Positions 1 through 5,440 of a DNA stretch of 5,440 bases are shown here, piece after piece. The position numbers and the translations under genes are program-made. The stretch is from Roseovarius sp. UBA3070 (GTDB taxonomy: Bacteria > Pseudomonadota > Alphaproteobacteria > Rhodobacterales > Rhodobacteraceae). How positions within the stretch are numbered: the first letter of the stretch is position 1; each line of letters begins with the position of its first letter. The notes under the pieces are model-generated. The model did not search any database. It was not told where the DNA came from and worked only from the letters and a program-made list of their open reading frames with translations. The stretch lies in contig DFBW01000089.1 of NCBI GenBank assembly GCA_002366775.1, positions 2,699 to 8,138 on the forward strand. The letters are read 5' to 3'.

Positions 1-572
1 GCAATAGATTTGCCCGATGTTTCAGCCATCTCCAGCATTTGGTTGGCGGATTTGAATGGATAGGGCACCGGATCACCTTCATCGGTGTTGCGCCCGGCGG
101 CCAGTTCGGCCTCGGTCATCACAAAACCACCACCGATGGAGTAATACGTCTGGCGCAGGATCACATCGCCCTGCCTATCTGTCGCCATCAGGATCATGCC
201 ATTGGCATGGCCCGGCAGGTTAGGCCCAAAATCAAAAGTCAGATCGTCTTTGGGATTGAACTGAAGGGTTGGCAGGCCTTCGGGTGTCACTGTCTGGGTA
301 TCACGGATTTCGGCCAACACGGCTTGGGCGTGTTCATGGTCATAAGTGTCGGGCGAAAACCCGGCGAGGCCCAGAATAGTGGCGCGGTCAGTCGCATGGC
401 CGACACCGGTAAAGGCAAGGCTGCCGTGCAAAGACCCACGCAGGCCGTGGAACTCAAACGGTGAGGCGCGCATGGCATCCAGAAACCGGGCAGCAGCCAC
501 CATCGGCCCCATCGTATGTGACGAGGACGGGCCAACACCCACTTTGAACATATCAAACACGGACAGAAACAT
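1..572 (-). CDS. sdaA: L-serine ammonia-lyase (L-serine dehydratase), N-terminal part, cut by the window edge
   Basis: Deaminates L-serine to pyruvate and ammonia in the cytoplasm, feeding serine carbon into central metabolism. Read on the minus strand from ATG at 572, the frame is open for 190 codons to the left edge. The protein opens with FDMFKVGVGPSSSHTMGPM (residues 6-24), the family signature of single-chain bacterial SdaA; E. coli SdaA starts almost identically. Residues 141-151 read QTYYSIGGGFV, another conserved block. Together these make up the N-terminal 'beta' domain. The cysteine-rich catalytic domain that holds the 4Fe-4S cluster should lie beyond the edge; complete proteins have about 450-460 residues. 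The start is set by family alignment, because there is no strong Shine-Dalgarno sequence upstream (only an A/G-rich AGAAAGCAG, somewhat distant). No frameshift or internal stop is visible. The gene points away from the rest of the window, so its promoter lies in the 573-1056 gap. Confidence 0.95.
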   Translation of the reverse strand, partial: MFLSVFDMFKVGVGPSSSHTMGPMVAAARFLDAMRASPFEFHGLRGSLHGSLAFTGVGHATDRATILGLAGFSPDTYDHEHAQAVLAEIRDTQTVTPEGLPTLQFNPKDDLTFDFGPNLPGHANGMILMATDRQGDVILRQTYYSIGGGFVMTEAELAAGRNTDEGDPVPYPFKSANQMLEMAETSGKSI

Positions 573-613
573 CTGGTCACACTGCTTTCTGGTCTGCTCG
601 CTTAATGCGGCGG

Positions 614-644
614 TAAAGGGGATTGCCCCGAGTTTGGGCCTTTA
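614..644 (-). promoter_or_regulatory. Possible folded leader upstream of sdaA, with two competing short hairpins
   Basis: Read on the minus strand, TAAAGG (complement of 639-644) can pair with CCTTTA (complement of 614-619). Alternatively GGGG (complement of 626-629) can pair with CCCC (complement of 618-621) around the loop CAAT. The two pairings share bases 618-619, so they exclude each other, as in attenuators. The stems are only six and four base pairs, so chance is a real explanation. No U-run follows, so this is not an intrinsic terminator. The segment ends about 40 bases upstream of the sdaA start codon. Confidence 0.2.
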
Positions 645-807
645 TCGCAGGTGCGACATCTCAACAATCCTTCAAACACGGCAGGATGCCCGGCGAAGGC
701 GGCGTTTTGCTCATGTGAAGTAGGGTATTTTCTATGGATCGGGATCTGTGTTTTCCACGTTGGTGTGATCCAGTTGTGTGGCGATGCCACGCTTTGTTGA
801 TTTGTAA

Positions 808-859
808 TGAGGGGCGCTGCCCCTCAAACTCCCCGGGATATTTTCGGCAAGAAGATGGG
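808..859. repeat. Dispersed-repeat-like element with a perfect hairpin (Rhodobacteraceae type)
   Basis: The element starts with a perfect hairpin at 808-826: TGAGGGGC, loop GCT, then GCCCCTCA, an eight-base-pair stem. A C/G-rich block CTCCCCGGGATATTTTC (829-845) and GGCAAGAAGATGG (846-858) follow. From memory, elements built as 'GGGGC..GCCCC, CCCCCGGAGTATTT, AAGAAGA' are scattered in many copies between genes of Rhodobacter and Roseobacter genomes; this copy fits that pattern with substitutions. Only one copy is in the window, so repetition cannot be shown here. No T-run follows the hairpin on either strand, which argues against a simple intrinsic terminator. Its function is unknown; it could act at the RNA level or be a non-autonomous mobile repeat. 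Confidence 0.5.
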
Positions 860-1056
860 AGGTGCCGGTATTTAACATTCGATCACCGATACTGCGCAGG
901 GCATGCAGGTGCACGCCGGATCAGGCTAGCGGGTGATGCAATAGCTGCCGGATCTGGCGTTCCTTATGAACACTCTGTTTTCACATGGTACCTAGGAAAT
1001 TCCGCATTGGCTGCATATCCTACCCAAGATTCGCATTAAAGTTGAAAGCAGGCGCC

Positions 1057-1620
1057 ATGATAAAACCCTACACCTTATGCATTGTTGCTGCGGCACTATT
1101 GTCAACCTACGCCCATGCAGATGAGGTGAAGCAGCCACTTCCAAAGTCCATTGAGAATATGATGGGCGATGATACACAAAGGGCAATCAAGAGGATTGCC
1201 CAACGGATGCTTGAACTGCAACCTGATGGAATCATCACCCAAGAAGTTATTGATAACTATAGAAAGTCCGCCGTTGCACAAAATCGAGCGCAGGTGATGC
1301 AGGGTATATTGTCGCTCGATCTGGATTTTGATGGTGCCTTATCGGAAGAGGAATTAGATATCGCGCGCCTCTCATCTCAGAACCGCAGGATGATAAAACG
1401 CTCAGATTTGGAGTTGATGATCATCGACGCTGATCTGGACGCCAACAATCAACTGGATTTTGATGAGCTGCGTCAACATGTCGTGCGAACTGTCCAAACT
1501 GATCCTAACAGGCGCCTCGCGCGCCGCGAGCAGTTCGTTGTTGACCTGATGGCGCTGGATATGGATGGCGACGGCGTGGTCACAATTCAGGAAATGGCCA
1601 AGGTGCTGCGCGCACGTTAA
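1057..1620 (+). CDS. Secreted or periplasmic EF-hand calcium-binding protein, function unknown
   Basis: A 187-residue protein with a cleavable-looking signal peptide: MIKP, hydrophobic core at residues 5-18, and AHA before a likely cut after residue 21. Mature residues carry three EF-hand loops with the acidic ligands in place: 88-99 (D88, D90, D92, G93, E99), 126-137 (D126, D128, N130, E137; Asn instead of the usual Gly at loop position 6) and 168-179 (D168, D170, D172, G173, E179). Residues 54-65 (LQPDGIITQEVI) may be a decayed partner for the first loop, which would give two EF-hand pairs. Basic, helical stretches link the loops. An in-frame ATG at 985 would add 24 residues ahead of the signal peptide and is less likely; the ribosome binding site at 1057 is weak (AGCAGG). 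Codon use is unusual: 11 ATA, AGA, AGG, TTA or CTA codons in 187, against about four in the 451 codons of gor. No enzyme domain is visible. Calcium binding is inferred from the loops; the role is unknown. Confidence 0.85.
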   Translation: MIKPYTLCIVAAALLSTYAHADEVKQPLPKSIENMMGDDTQRAIKRIAQRMLELQPDGIITQEVIDNYRKSAVAQNRAQVMQGILSLDLDFDGALSEEELDIARLSSQNRRMIKRSDLELMIIDADLDANNQLDFDELRQHVVRTVQTDPNRRLARREQFVVDLMALDMDGDGVVTIQEMAKVLRAR

Positions 1621-1693
1621 CGCAGAGCACGACAGGTCGCTCCATTTCATCGAAGATTGCCCCTCGCGCCCCGTGCGCAACACCGGTATAACG

Positions 1694-1711
1694 CCCCAAA
1701 CACTTGGGGAG
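1694..1711 (+). promoter_or_regulatory. Ribosome binding site of rpiA inside a perfect hairpin
   Basis: GGGGAG (1706-1711) is a good Shine-Dalgarno sequence eight bases before the rpiA ATG at 1720 and decides that start. It overlaps the 3' arm of a perfect hairpin, CCCCAA (1694-1699), loop ACAC, TTGGGG (1704-1709), which would hide most of the site when folded. The pairing is seen directly; any effect on translation is inference. A TATAAC box lies just upstream (1687-1692), but it has no matching -35 box at normal spacing. Confidence 0.45.
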
Positions 1712-1719
1712 TGCACATC

Positions 1720-2508
1720 ATGAGCGGGGAACTTTCGCCCATCGACAAAGCCAAATATGTGGCTGCCAAACGGGCTGTGGATTTTGTGGAAGACGGAATG
1801 CGTGTGGGCCTGGGTACAGGCAGCACGGCCGCCTGGATGGTGCGGTGTCTGGGTGAAATGGTGCGCGAGGACGGGTTGCGCATCAAAGGTGTGCCCACCT
1901 CAACCCGAACAGCCGAACTGGCGCGCGATGTGGGCATCGAAGTGATCAGCCTGGACGAGGCGAAGTGGCTGGATGTCACCATTGATGGTGCCGATGAATT
2001 TGACGATGATCTGAACCTGATCAAAGGCGGCGGCGGTGCGCTGTTGCAGGAAAAGATCGTGGCGACCGCCAGCGATCAGATGATCGTGATCACCGATGCA
2101 TCCAAAGAAGTTGAGCACCTGGGATCATTCCCCCTGCCCATCGAGGTGATCCCGTTCGGCTGGCAGACCTCCAAATCACTGGTTGAGGAAATGTTGATCA
2201 GCATGGATGTGCTGGGCCGCGATGCCACGCTGCGTATGAATGGCGATCATCCCTATGTCACTGATGAGGGCAACCATATCCTTGATCTGCATTTGGGGCG
2301 TATTGGCAATGCACGGCAGCTGTCGCTTGTGCTTAATCAGGTGCCGGGGGTGGTTGAAAACGGGCTATTCGTGGATATTTGCGATGTTGTCGTGCTGGGC
2401 TATGGCGATGGTCGGGTTGAAACGCGCGACATCAATGAAGGCACAGTAGAAGAGGACCGTCTGGATTTCTTGGAATCCGATAATCTGTTCACTGATATGA
2501 TGGACTGA
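1720..2508 (+). CDS. rpiA: Ribose-5-phosphate isomerase A
   Basis: Cytoplasmic enzyme that interconverts ribose-5-phosphate and ribulose-5-phosphate in the non-oxidative pentose phosphate pathway, supplying nucleotide precursors. The 262-residue product has the phosphate-binding GLGTGSTAAWMV (30-41), the DGADEFD motif (89-95) and LIKGGGGALLQEKI (100-113). Asp89, Asp92, Lys102 and Glu111 align with catalytic Asp81, Asp84, Lys94 and Glu103 of E. coli RpiA at a constant offset of eight. FPLPIEVIPFGW and NHILDLHLG further on are also family blocks. Start: ATG at 1720 has a good ribosome binding site and fits the family; a TTG at 1657 would add 21 non-conserved residues. The protein is about 40 residues longer than the E. 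coli enzyme, including an acidic C-terminal tail of about 27 residues (236-262). It is separated by 99 bases from the EF-hand gene, with no clear terminator between them, and by six bases from gor, so rpiA and gor are almost certainly one operon. Confidence 0.97.
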   Translation: MSGELSPIDKAKYVAAKRAVDFVEDGMRVGLGTGSTAAWMVRCLGEMVREDGLRIKGVPTSTRTAELARDVGIEVISLDEAKWLDVTIDGADEFDDDLNLIKGGGGALLQEKIVATASDQMIVITDASKEVEHLGSFPLPIEVIPFGWQTSKSLVEEMLISMDVLGRDATLRMNGDHPYVTDEGNHILDLHLGRIGNARQLSLVLNQVPGVVENGLFVDICDVVVLGYGDGRVETRDINEGTVEEDRLDFLESDNLFTDMMD

Positions 2509-2514
2509 ATACAC

Positions 2515-3870
2515 ATGACGTTTGACTATGATCTTTTTGTCATTGGCGGTGGATCTGGTGGCGTGCGCGCGGCCCGTGTGGCAGCACAGGGTGGCGCAAA
2601 GGTGGCCCTGGCCGAAGACGACCGCTATGGCGGCACATGTGTGATCCGGGGATGTGTCCCCAAAAAACTAATGGTGTTCGCCAGCGAATTCCCCAGCGCC
2701 ATCGAGGATGCACAGGCCTATGGCTGGACAGTGCACTCCGGTGGGTTTGACTGGTCTGCCTTTCAGGGCAAGCTGCATGCAGAACTGGACCGGCTCGAGG
2801 GGGTGTATCGCACTATCCTCAGCTCGAACGGGGTAGACACCTATGACGCACGCGCCAGGCTGGCCGATGCACATACGATTGAGCTGAGCACGGGCGAGCG
2901 CAAGACCGCCAAACACATTTTGGTTGCCAGCGGCGGGCAGCCCGTGAAGCCTGATCTGCCCGGCGCGCAGCATGCAATCACCAGCAATGACATCTTCCAC
3001 CTTGAGACCCTGCCAAAATCCATTCTGATCATCGGCGGCGGCTATATTGCTTGCGAATTCGCCGGCATCCTGAACGGGCTGGGCGTGCAGGTCACACAGT
3101 TCTATCGCGGTGCGCAAATCCTGCGTGGTTTTGACGAAGAGGCGCGTGGGCTGGTTTCCGAAGAGATGATCCAAAACGGGGTCAACCTGCATCTGGGCAC
3201 CAACATCATGGAGATGGCGCCCGTCGATGGTGGATATCGCGTGAAGGGCACCAATGGCTCGGATGAGGTGTTTGAACAGGTCATGTTTGCCACCGGTCGT
3301 GTGCCCAATACCAGCGATATGGGTCTGGAAGAGGCAGGCGTCCAGCTGGGCCGCAAAGGCGAAATTGTAGTGGATGAGTACAGCCAGACCGGCGTGCCAT
3401 CTATCTATGCCATTGGCGATGTGACTGACCGCGTGAACCTGACACCCGTGGCCATCCGCGAGGGCATGGCCTTTGTGGAAACTGTGTTCAACGCCAACCC
3501 GACGCCCGTGGATCATGAGTTGATTCCAACGGCAATTTTCACCCAACCCGAGATGGGCACAGTGGGATTATCTGAGGAAGCCGCACGTGAGCAGGAGCCA
3601 ATTGAGGTTTATGCAACGTCGTTCAAACCGATGCAGCAGGCCTTTGCCGGGCGCAATGACCGGGTGCTGATGAAGTTGATTGTCTCTCAGGCCACACGCA
3701 AGGTATTGGGCTGTCACATTGTGGCACCCGGCGCGGGCGAGATGATCCAATTGGCGGGCATTGCCGTGAAGATGGGCGCCACAAAAGAAGATTTCGACCG
3801 GACATGTGCGGTGCATCCAACCATGTCCGAAGAACTAGTGACCATGAAAACCCCTGTTCGGACAGCTTGA
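2515..3870 (+). CDS. gor: Glutathione-disulfide reductase, NADPH-dependent flavoprotein
   Basis: Reduces glutathione disulfide to two glutathiones with NADPH, keeping the cytoplasm reduced and supporting peroxide and glutaredoxin defence. The 451 residues match the full family length. In order: FAD-binding GGGSGG (11-16); redox-active disulfide CVIRGCVPKK with Cys42 and Cys47; NADP-binding GGGYIACEFAG (174-184); Arg198 and Arg204 at the places that read the NADPH 2'-phosphate in E. coli Gor, which argues for NADPH over NADH; a second FAD motif AIGDVTDRVNLTP; and a C-terminal dimer-interface active site HPTMSEE with His434 and Glu439. The CVIRGC form, rather than the CVNVGC of E. coli and animals, is the type I recall from plants, cyanobacteria and alphaproteobacteria. 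Mercuric and dihydrolipoamide reductases are excluded by the arginine pair and the HPTMSEE end. It follows rpiA by six bases without a strong ribosome binding site of its own, so translational coupling is likely. Confidence 0.97.
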   Translation: MTFDYDLFVIGGGSGGVRAARVAAQGGAKVALAEDDRYGGTCVIRGCVPKKLMVFASEFPSAIEDAQAYGWTVHSGGFDWSAFQGKLHAELDRLEGVYRTILSSNGVDTYDARARLADAHTIELSTGERKTAKHILVASGGQPVKPDLPGAQHAITSNDIFHLETLPKSILIIGGGYIACEFAGILNGLGVQVTQFYRGAQILRGFDEEARGLVSEEMIQNGVNLHLGTNIMEMAPVDGGYRVKGTNGSDEVFEQVMFATGRVPNTSDMGLEEAGVQLGRKGEIVVDEYSQTGVPSIYAIGDVTDRVNLTPVAIREGMAFVETVFNANPTPVDHELIPTAIFTQPEMGTVGLSEEAAREQEPIEVYATSFKPMQQAFAGRNDRVLMKLIVSQATRKVLGCHIVAPGAGEMIQLAGIAVKMGATKEDFDRTCAVHPTMSEELVTMKTPVRTA

Positions 3871-3940
3871 TTTTTCAGACAAACTGCACAGGTTATGTAT
3901 AACGTCGTGATAACGACGCAGAGATAAGGAAACAGATTTT
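3871..3940 (+). promoter_or_regulatory. gor–hflK gap with a palindrome, possible promoter, and hflK ribosome binding site
   Basis: A perfect inverted repeat CGTCGT (3903-3908), GATA, ACGACG (3913-3918) lies between a TATGTATAAC stretch (3894-3903), which could serve as a -10 region, and the ribosome binding site AAGGAAA (3926-3932, eight bases before ATG). No good -35 box is visible: TTTTTC at 3871-3876 is at the right distance from TATGTA but matches poorly. If a promoter is present, the palindrome would sit at or just after the transcription start, where a repressor site is common. In RNA it would be a six-base-pair hairpin with a four-base loop. The palindrome and ribosome binding site are seen; promoter and operator roles are inference. 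Confidence 0.35.
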
Positions 3941-5095
3941 ATGGCTGGACCATCTGGCGGCCCTTGGGGCGGCGGCGGCAATTCAGGCGGAGGCGACGAC
4001 GGTGGTGATGACAACCGTGGTGGCAATCGCAACGGCGGGCGGCGCCCCCCGGAAAACGGCGGGCCGCAAATGCCTGAAATCGACGAGCTGATGAAAAAAG
4101 GCCAGGACCAGCTGCGCGTGCTGATGGGCGGGCGCGGCGGTGGTGGCAGCGGCTCCAATGGCACCGGCAGCGGTGGCCCGGCATTTGGCCGCGGCACGTT
4201 TGTCATCGGTTTGGTCATTGCGGCCGTGCTTTGGGCAGCGGCCAGCTTCTATACGGTCAAACCCGAAGAACAATCGGTTGAGCTGTTTCTTGGCGATTAT
4301 TACCGCACCACTGATCCGGGTCTGAACTTTGCACCCTGGCCGCTGGTGACGTACGAAAAACTGCCCGTCACCCGCGAGCAGAACGAAGATATTGGTGTTG
4401 GTGGACGTGGGTCCGAGGCCGGCTTGATGCTGACCGGGGATGAAAACATCGTCGATATTGATTTTCAGGTGGTCTGGAATATCAATGACCCCGCCAAATA
4501 CCTGTTTAACCTGCAAGATCCACGCTCCACTATTAACGCGGTGAGCGAATCTGCGATGCGCGAGATTGTTGCCCAGTCGCGGCTCGCACCGATCCTGAAC
4601 CGGGATCGCGGTGTGATTGCCTCGCGGTTGGAGGATCTCATTCAATCCACGCTCGACAGCTATAACTCTGGCGTTAGCATCATCCGGGTCAACTTTGACA
4701 AGGCCGATCCACCAACAGACGTGATTGATTCATTCCGCGATGTTCAGGCAGCTGAGCAAAAGCGTGACAGGTTGGAAAAAGAAGCCGACGCCTATGCAGC
4801 CCGTGTGCTGGCCGAAGCGCGCGGTGAGGCCGCCCAGACGCTGGAAGAGGCCGAAGGCTATCGTGCCCGCGTGATCAACGAGGCCGAAGGTGAAGCCAGC
4901 CGCTTTACTGCTGTTTTGAACGAATATCAGAAAGCACCGGAAGTGACGCGCAAGCGTCTGTATCTGGAAGCCATGGAAGAAGTGCTGGGTGGAATGGATA
5001 AGATCATTCTGGACCAGAATGCCAGCGGAGGTCAGGGCGTTGTCCCCTATCTGCCCCTGAACGAGCTGCGCAAGCCGCAGTCTGGAGGACAGTAA
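3941..5095 (+). CDS. hflK: HflK, SPFH/band-7 membrane protein, regulator of FtsH protease
   Basis: Forms with HflC a large membrane complex that surrounds the FtsH protease and modulates degradation of membrane proteins. The 384-residue product has the HflK layout. Residues 1-43 are a Gly-rich, Pro- and Asp-containing cytoplasmic segment. A short amphipathic helix (IDELMKKGQDQLRVLM, 47-62) is typical of HflK. A second Gly/Ser linker follows (63-79), then one membrane span (about 86-105). Next comes an SPFH domain from KPEEQSVELFLGDYYRT onward, including DPGLNFAPWP and VDIDFQVVWNINDPAKYLFN. From about residue 270 a long Ala/Glu/Arg-rich coiled coil runs (AAEQKRDRLEKEADAYAARV and on), ending near 330. 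The short C-terminus holds VVPYLPLNEL (107 residues after the coil start onward). The start has a clear AAGGAAA ribosome binding site. It is somewhat shorter than E. coli HflK (about 419 residues). hflC begins one base after its stop, so the two are made together. Confidence 0.95.
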   Translation: MAGPSGGPWGGGGNSGGGDDGGDDNRGGNRNGGRRPPENGGPQMPEIDELMKKGQDQLRVLMGGRGGGGSGSNGTGSGGPAFGRGTFVIGLVIAAVLWAAASFYTVKPEEQSVELFLGDYYRTTDPGLNFAPWPLVTYEKLPVTREQNEDIGVGGRGSEAGLMLTGDENIVDIDFQVVWNINDPAKYLFNLQDPRSTINAVSESAMREIVAQSRLAPILNRDRGVIASRLEDLIQSTLDSYNSGVSIIRVNFDKADPPTDVIDSFRDVQAAEQKRDRLEKEADAYAARVLAEARGEAAQTLEEAEGYRARVINEAEGEASRFTAVLNEYQKAPEVTRKRLYLEAMEEVLGGMDKIILDQNASGGQGVVPYLPLNELRKPQSGGQ

Positions 5096-5096
5096 G

Positions 5097-5440
5097 ATGC
5101 GGAAATCAACAATGCTTCTGCCAATCGTTGTATTGGTTATCATCGCGGCTCTGTCCTCGGTCTTTATTGTGGACGAGCGCGAAAAAGCGCTGGTTCTGCA
5201 ATTTGGTAAGGTCATCAAGGTTAAAGAAGAACCAGGGCTTGGCTTTAAAATCCCGCTTATTCAGGACGTGGTACGCTATGATGACCGTATCCTGAGCCGC
5301 GACATTGATCCGCTGGAAGTCACCCCGCTGGATGATCGCCGTCTGATGGTTGCCGCCTTCGCACGTTACCGCATCGTGAATGTTGAGCAGTTCCGCCAAG
5401 CCGTGGGTGTGGGCGGTATTCCCGCCGCCGAAGCCCGGTT
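5097..5440 (+). CDS. hflC: HflC, SPFH/band-7 partner of HflK, N-terminal part, cut by the window edge
   Basis: Partner of HflK in the membrane complex around FtsH. The first 114 codons are present and the frame runs off the right edge; complete HflC proteins are usually about 290-335 residues. It starts MRKSTMLLPIVVLV, with a membrane anchor at residues 7-25. The HflC-type SPFH start VDEREKALVLQFGKV (25-39) follows, then EPGLGFKIPLIQDVVRYDDR (45-64); E. coli HflC has the same order of blocks. The start is fixed by a strong GGAGGA ribosome binding site (5084-5089), seven bases before the ATG and inside the last codons of hflK. The single-base gap to hflK supports coupled, stoichiometric production. 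In Rhodobacteraceae a DegP-type periplasmic protease gene often follows, but that lies outside this window. Confidence 0.95.
   Translation, partial: MRKSTMLLPIVVLVIIAALSSVFIVDEREKALVLQFGKVIKVKEEPGLGFKIPLIQDVVRYDDRILSRDIDPLEVTPLDDRRLMVAAFARYRIVNVEQFRQAVGVGGIPAAEAR

Larger units (their letters stand above)
573..1056. other. Gene-poor intergenic stretch between sdaA and the EF-hand gene
   Basis: About 480 bases without a convincing gene. Short open frames exist on both strands, but none has a ribosome binding site, a recognisable motif or protein-like composition. The left part is the leader of sdaA, read on the minus strand. A weak promoter-like pair there is TTGTTG (complement of 662-667) and GATAAA (complement of 641-646), but the 15-base spacer is short, so I do not call it. 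The middle holds a repeat-like hairpin element, listed separately. From about 860 to 1056 I see no strong promoter, terminator or RNA gene. This part and the following gene are more AT-rich than the rest of the window. A promoter for the EF-hand gene must lie here but was not recognised. Confidence 0.7.

Noticed and set aside
39..464. A 141-codon plus-strand frame at the left end
   Set aside because: It overlaps the minus-strand sdaA frame, which carries unmistakable family motifs, so this is an antisense shadow.
573..730. Glycine riboswitch before sdaA
   Set aside because: Considered because such riboswitches can control glycine and serine genes, but none of the conserved purine-rich core blocks is visible on the minus strand here.
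734..1039. A 101-codon plus-strand frame in the intergenic stretch
   Set aside because: It reads through the repeat-like hairpin element, has no ribosome binding site, and its Cys/Arg/His-rich product resembles nothing known.
1615..1719. Terminator or clear promoter between the EF-hand gene and rpiA
   Set aside because: Only a CGTTAACG palindrome at the stop codon and a TATAAC box without a matching -35 were found. There is no hairpin with a T-run, so neither is called.
2668..3546. A 292-codon open frame on the minus strand inside gor
   Set aside because: Gor is a certain gene with all its motifs. The antisense product has no recognisable domain and is rich in His, Gln and Cys, as expected from reading GC-biased codons backwards.
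3854..3875. Possible terminator at the end of gor: CTGT-TCGG-ACAG followed by CTTGATTTTT
   Set aside because: The stem has only four base pairs, lies inside the coding sequence, and is separated from a T-run of only five. Too weak to call.
3983..4645. A 220-codon minus-strand frame, and a proline-rich 127-codon frame at 3835-4218, opposite hflK
   Set aside because: Both are mirror images of the glycine-rich hflK codons; GGC/GGT read backwards gives Ala, Pro and Thr. Neither has a ribosome binding site or family motif.

Overview
The window looks like ordinary chromosomal core DNA of an alphaproteobacterium, most likely a Rhodobacteraceae (Roseobacter-type) species. This rests on fairly high but not extreme GC, the order rpiA–gor–hflK–hflC, a glutathione reductase with a CVIRGC-type redox centre, a 262-residue RpiA, and an intergenic element resembling the dispersed repeats of Rhodobacteraceae genomes. 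The species cannot be named from the sequence alone.

Layout. (1) Positions 1-572, minus strand: the first 190 codons of a single-chain, iron-sulfur type L-serine ammonia-lyase (sdaA), running off the left edge. (2) 573-1056: a gene-poor stretch of about 480 bases. It holds the sdaA leader on the minus strand, a hairpin-bearing dispersed-repeat-like element near 808-859, and sequence with no convincing gene. (3) 1057-1620, plus: a small secreted or periplasmic protein with three EF-hand calcium loops. (4) 1720-2508 and 2515-3870, plus: rpiA and gor, six bases apart and almost certainly co-transcribed. (5) 3941-5095 and 5097 to the right edge, plus: hflK and hflC, one base apart. They encode the SPFH-family membrane complex that surrounds the FtsH protease.

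How the genes work together. RpiA interconverts ribose-5-phosphate and ribulose-5-phosphate in the pentose phosphate network, and Gor uses NADPH to keep glutathione reduced, so the pair plausibly links carbon flow to redox defence. HflK and HflC regulate membrane-protein quality control. All may belong to one housekeeping/stress run, but the 70-base gor–hflK gap has its own palindrome and could hold a separate promoter. SdaA deaminates serine to pyruvate and is transcribed in the opposite direction. The EF-hand gene uses clearly more rare AT-rich codons than its neighbours.

I found no phage, CRISPR, insertion sequence, tRNA, rRNA or recognisable new multi-gene system. The items most worth a second look are short RNA- or DNA-level signals: a hairpin covering the rpiA ribosome binding site, a palindrome before hflK, and the repeat element. 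The EF-hand orphan also deserves attention.
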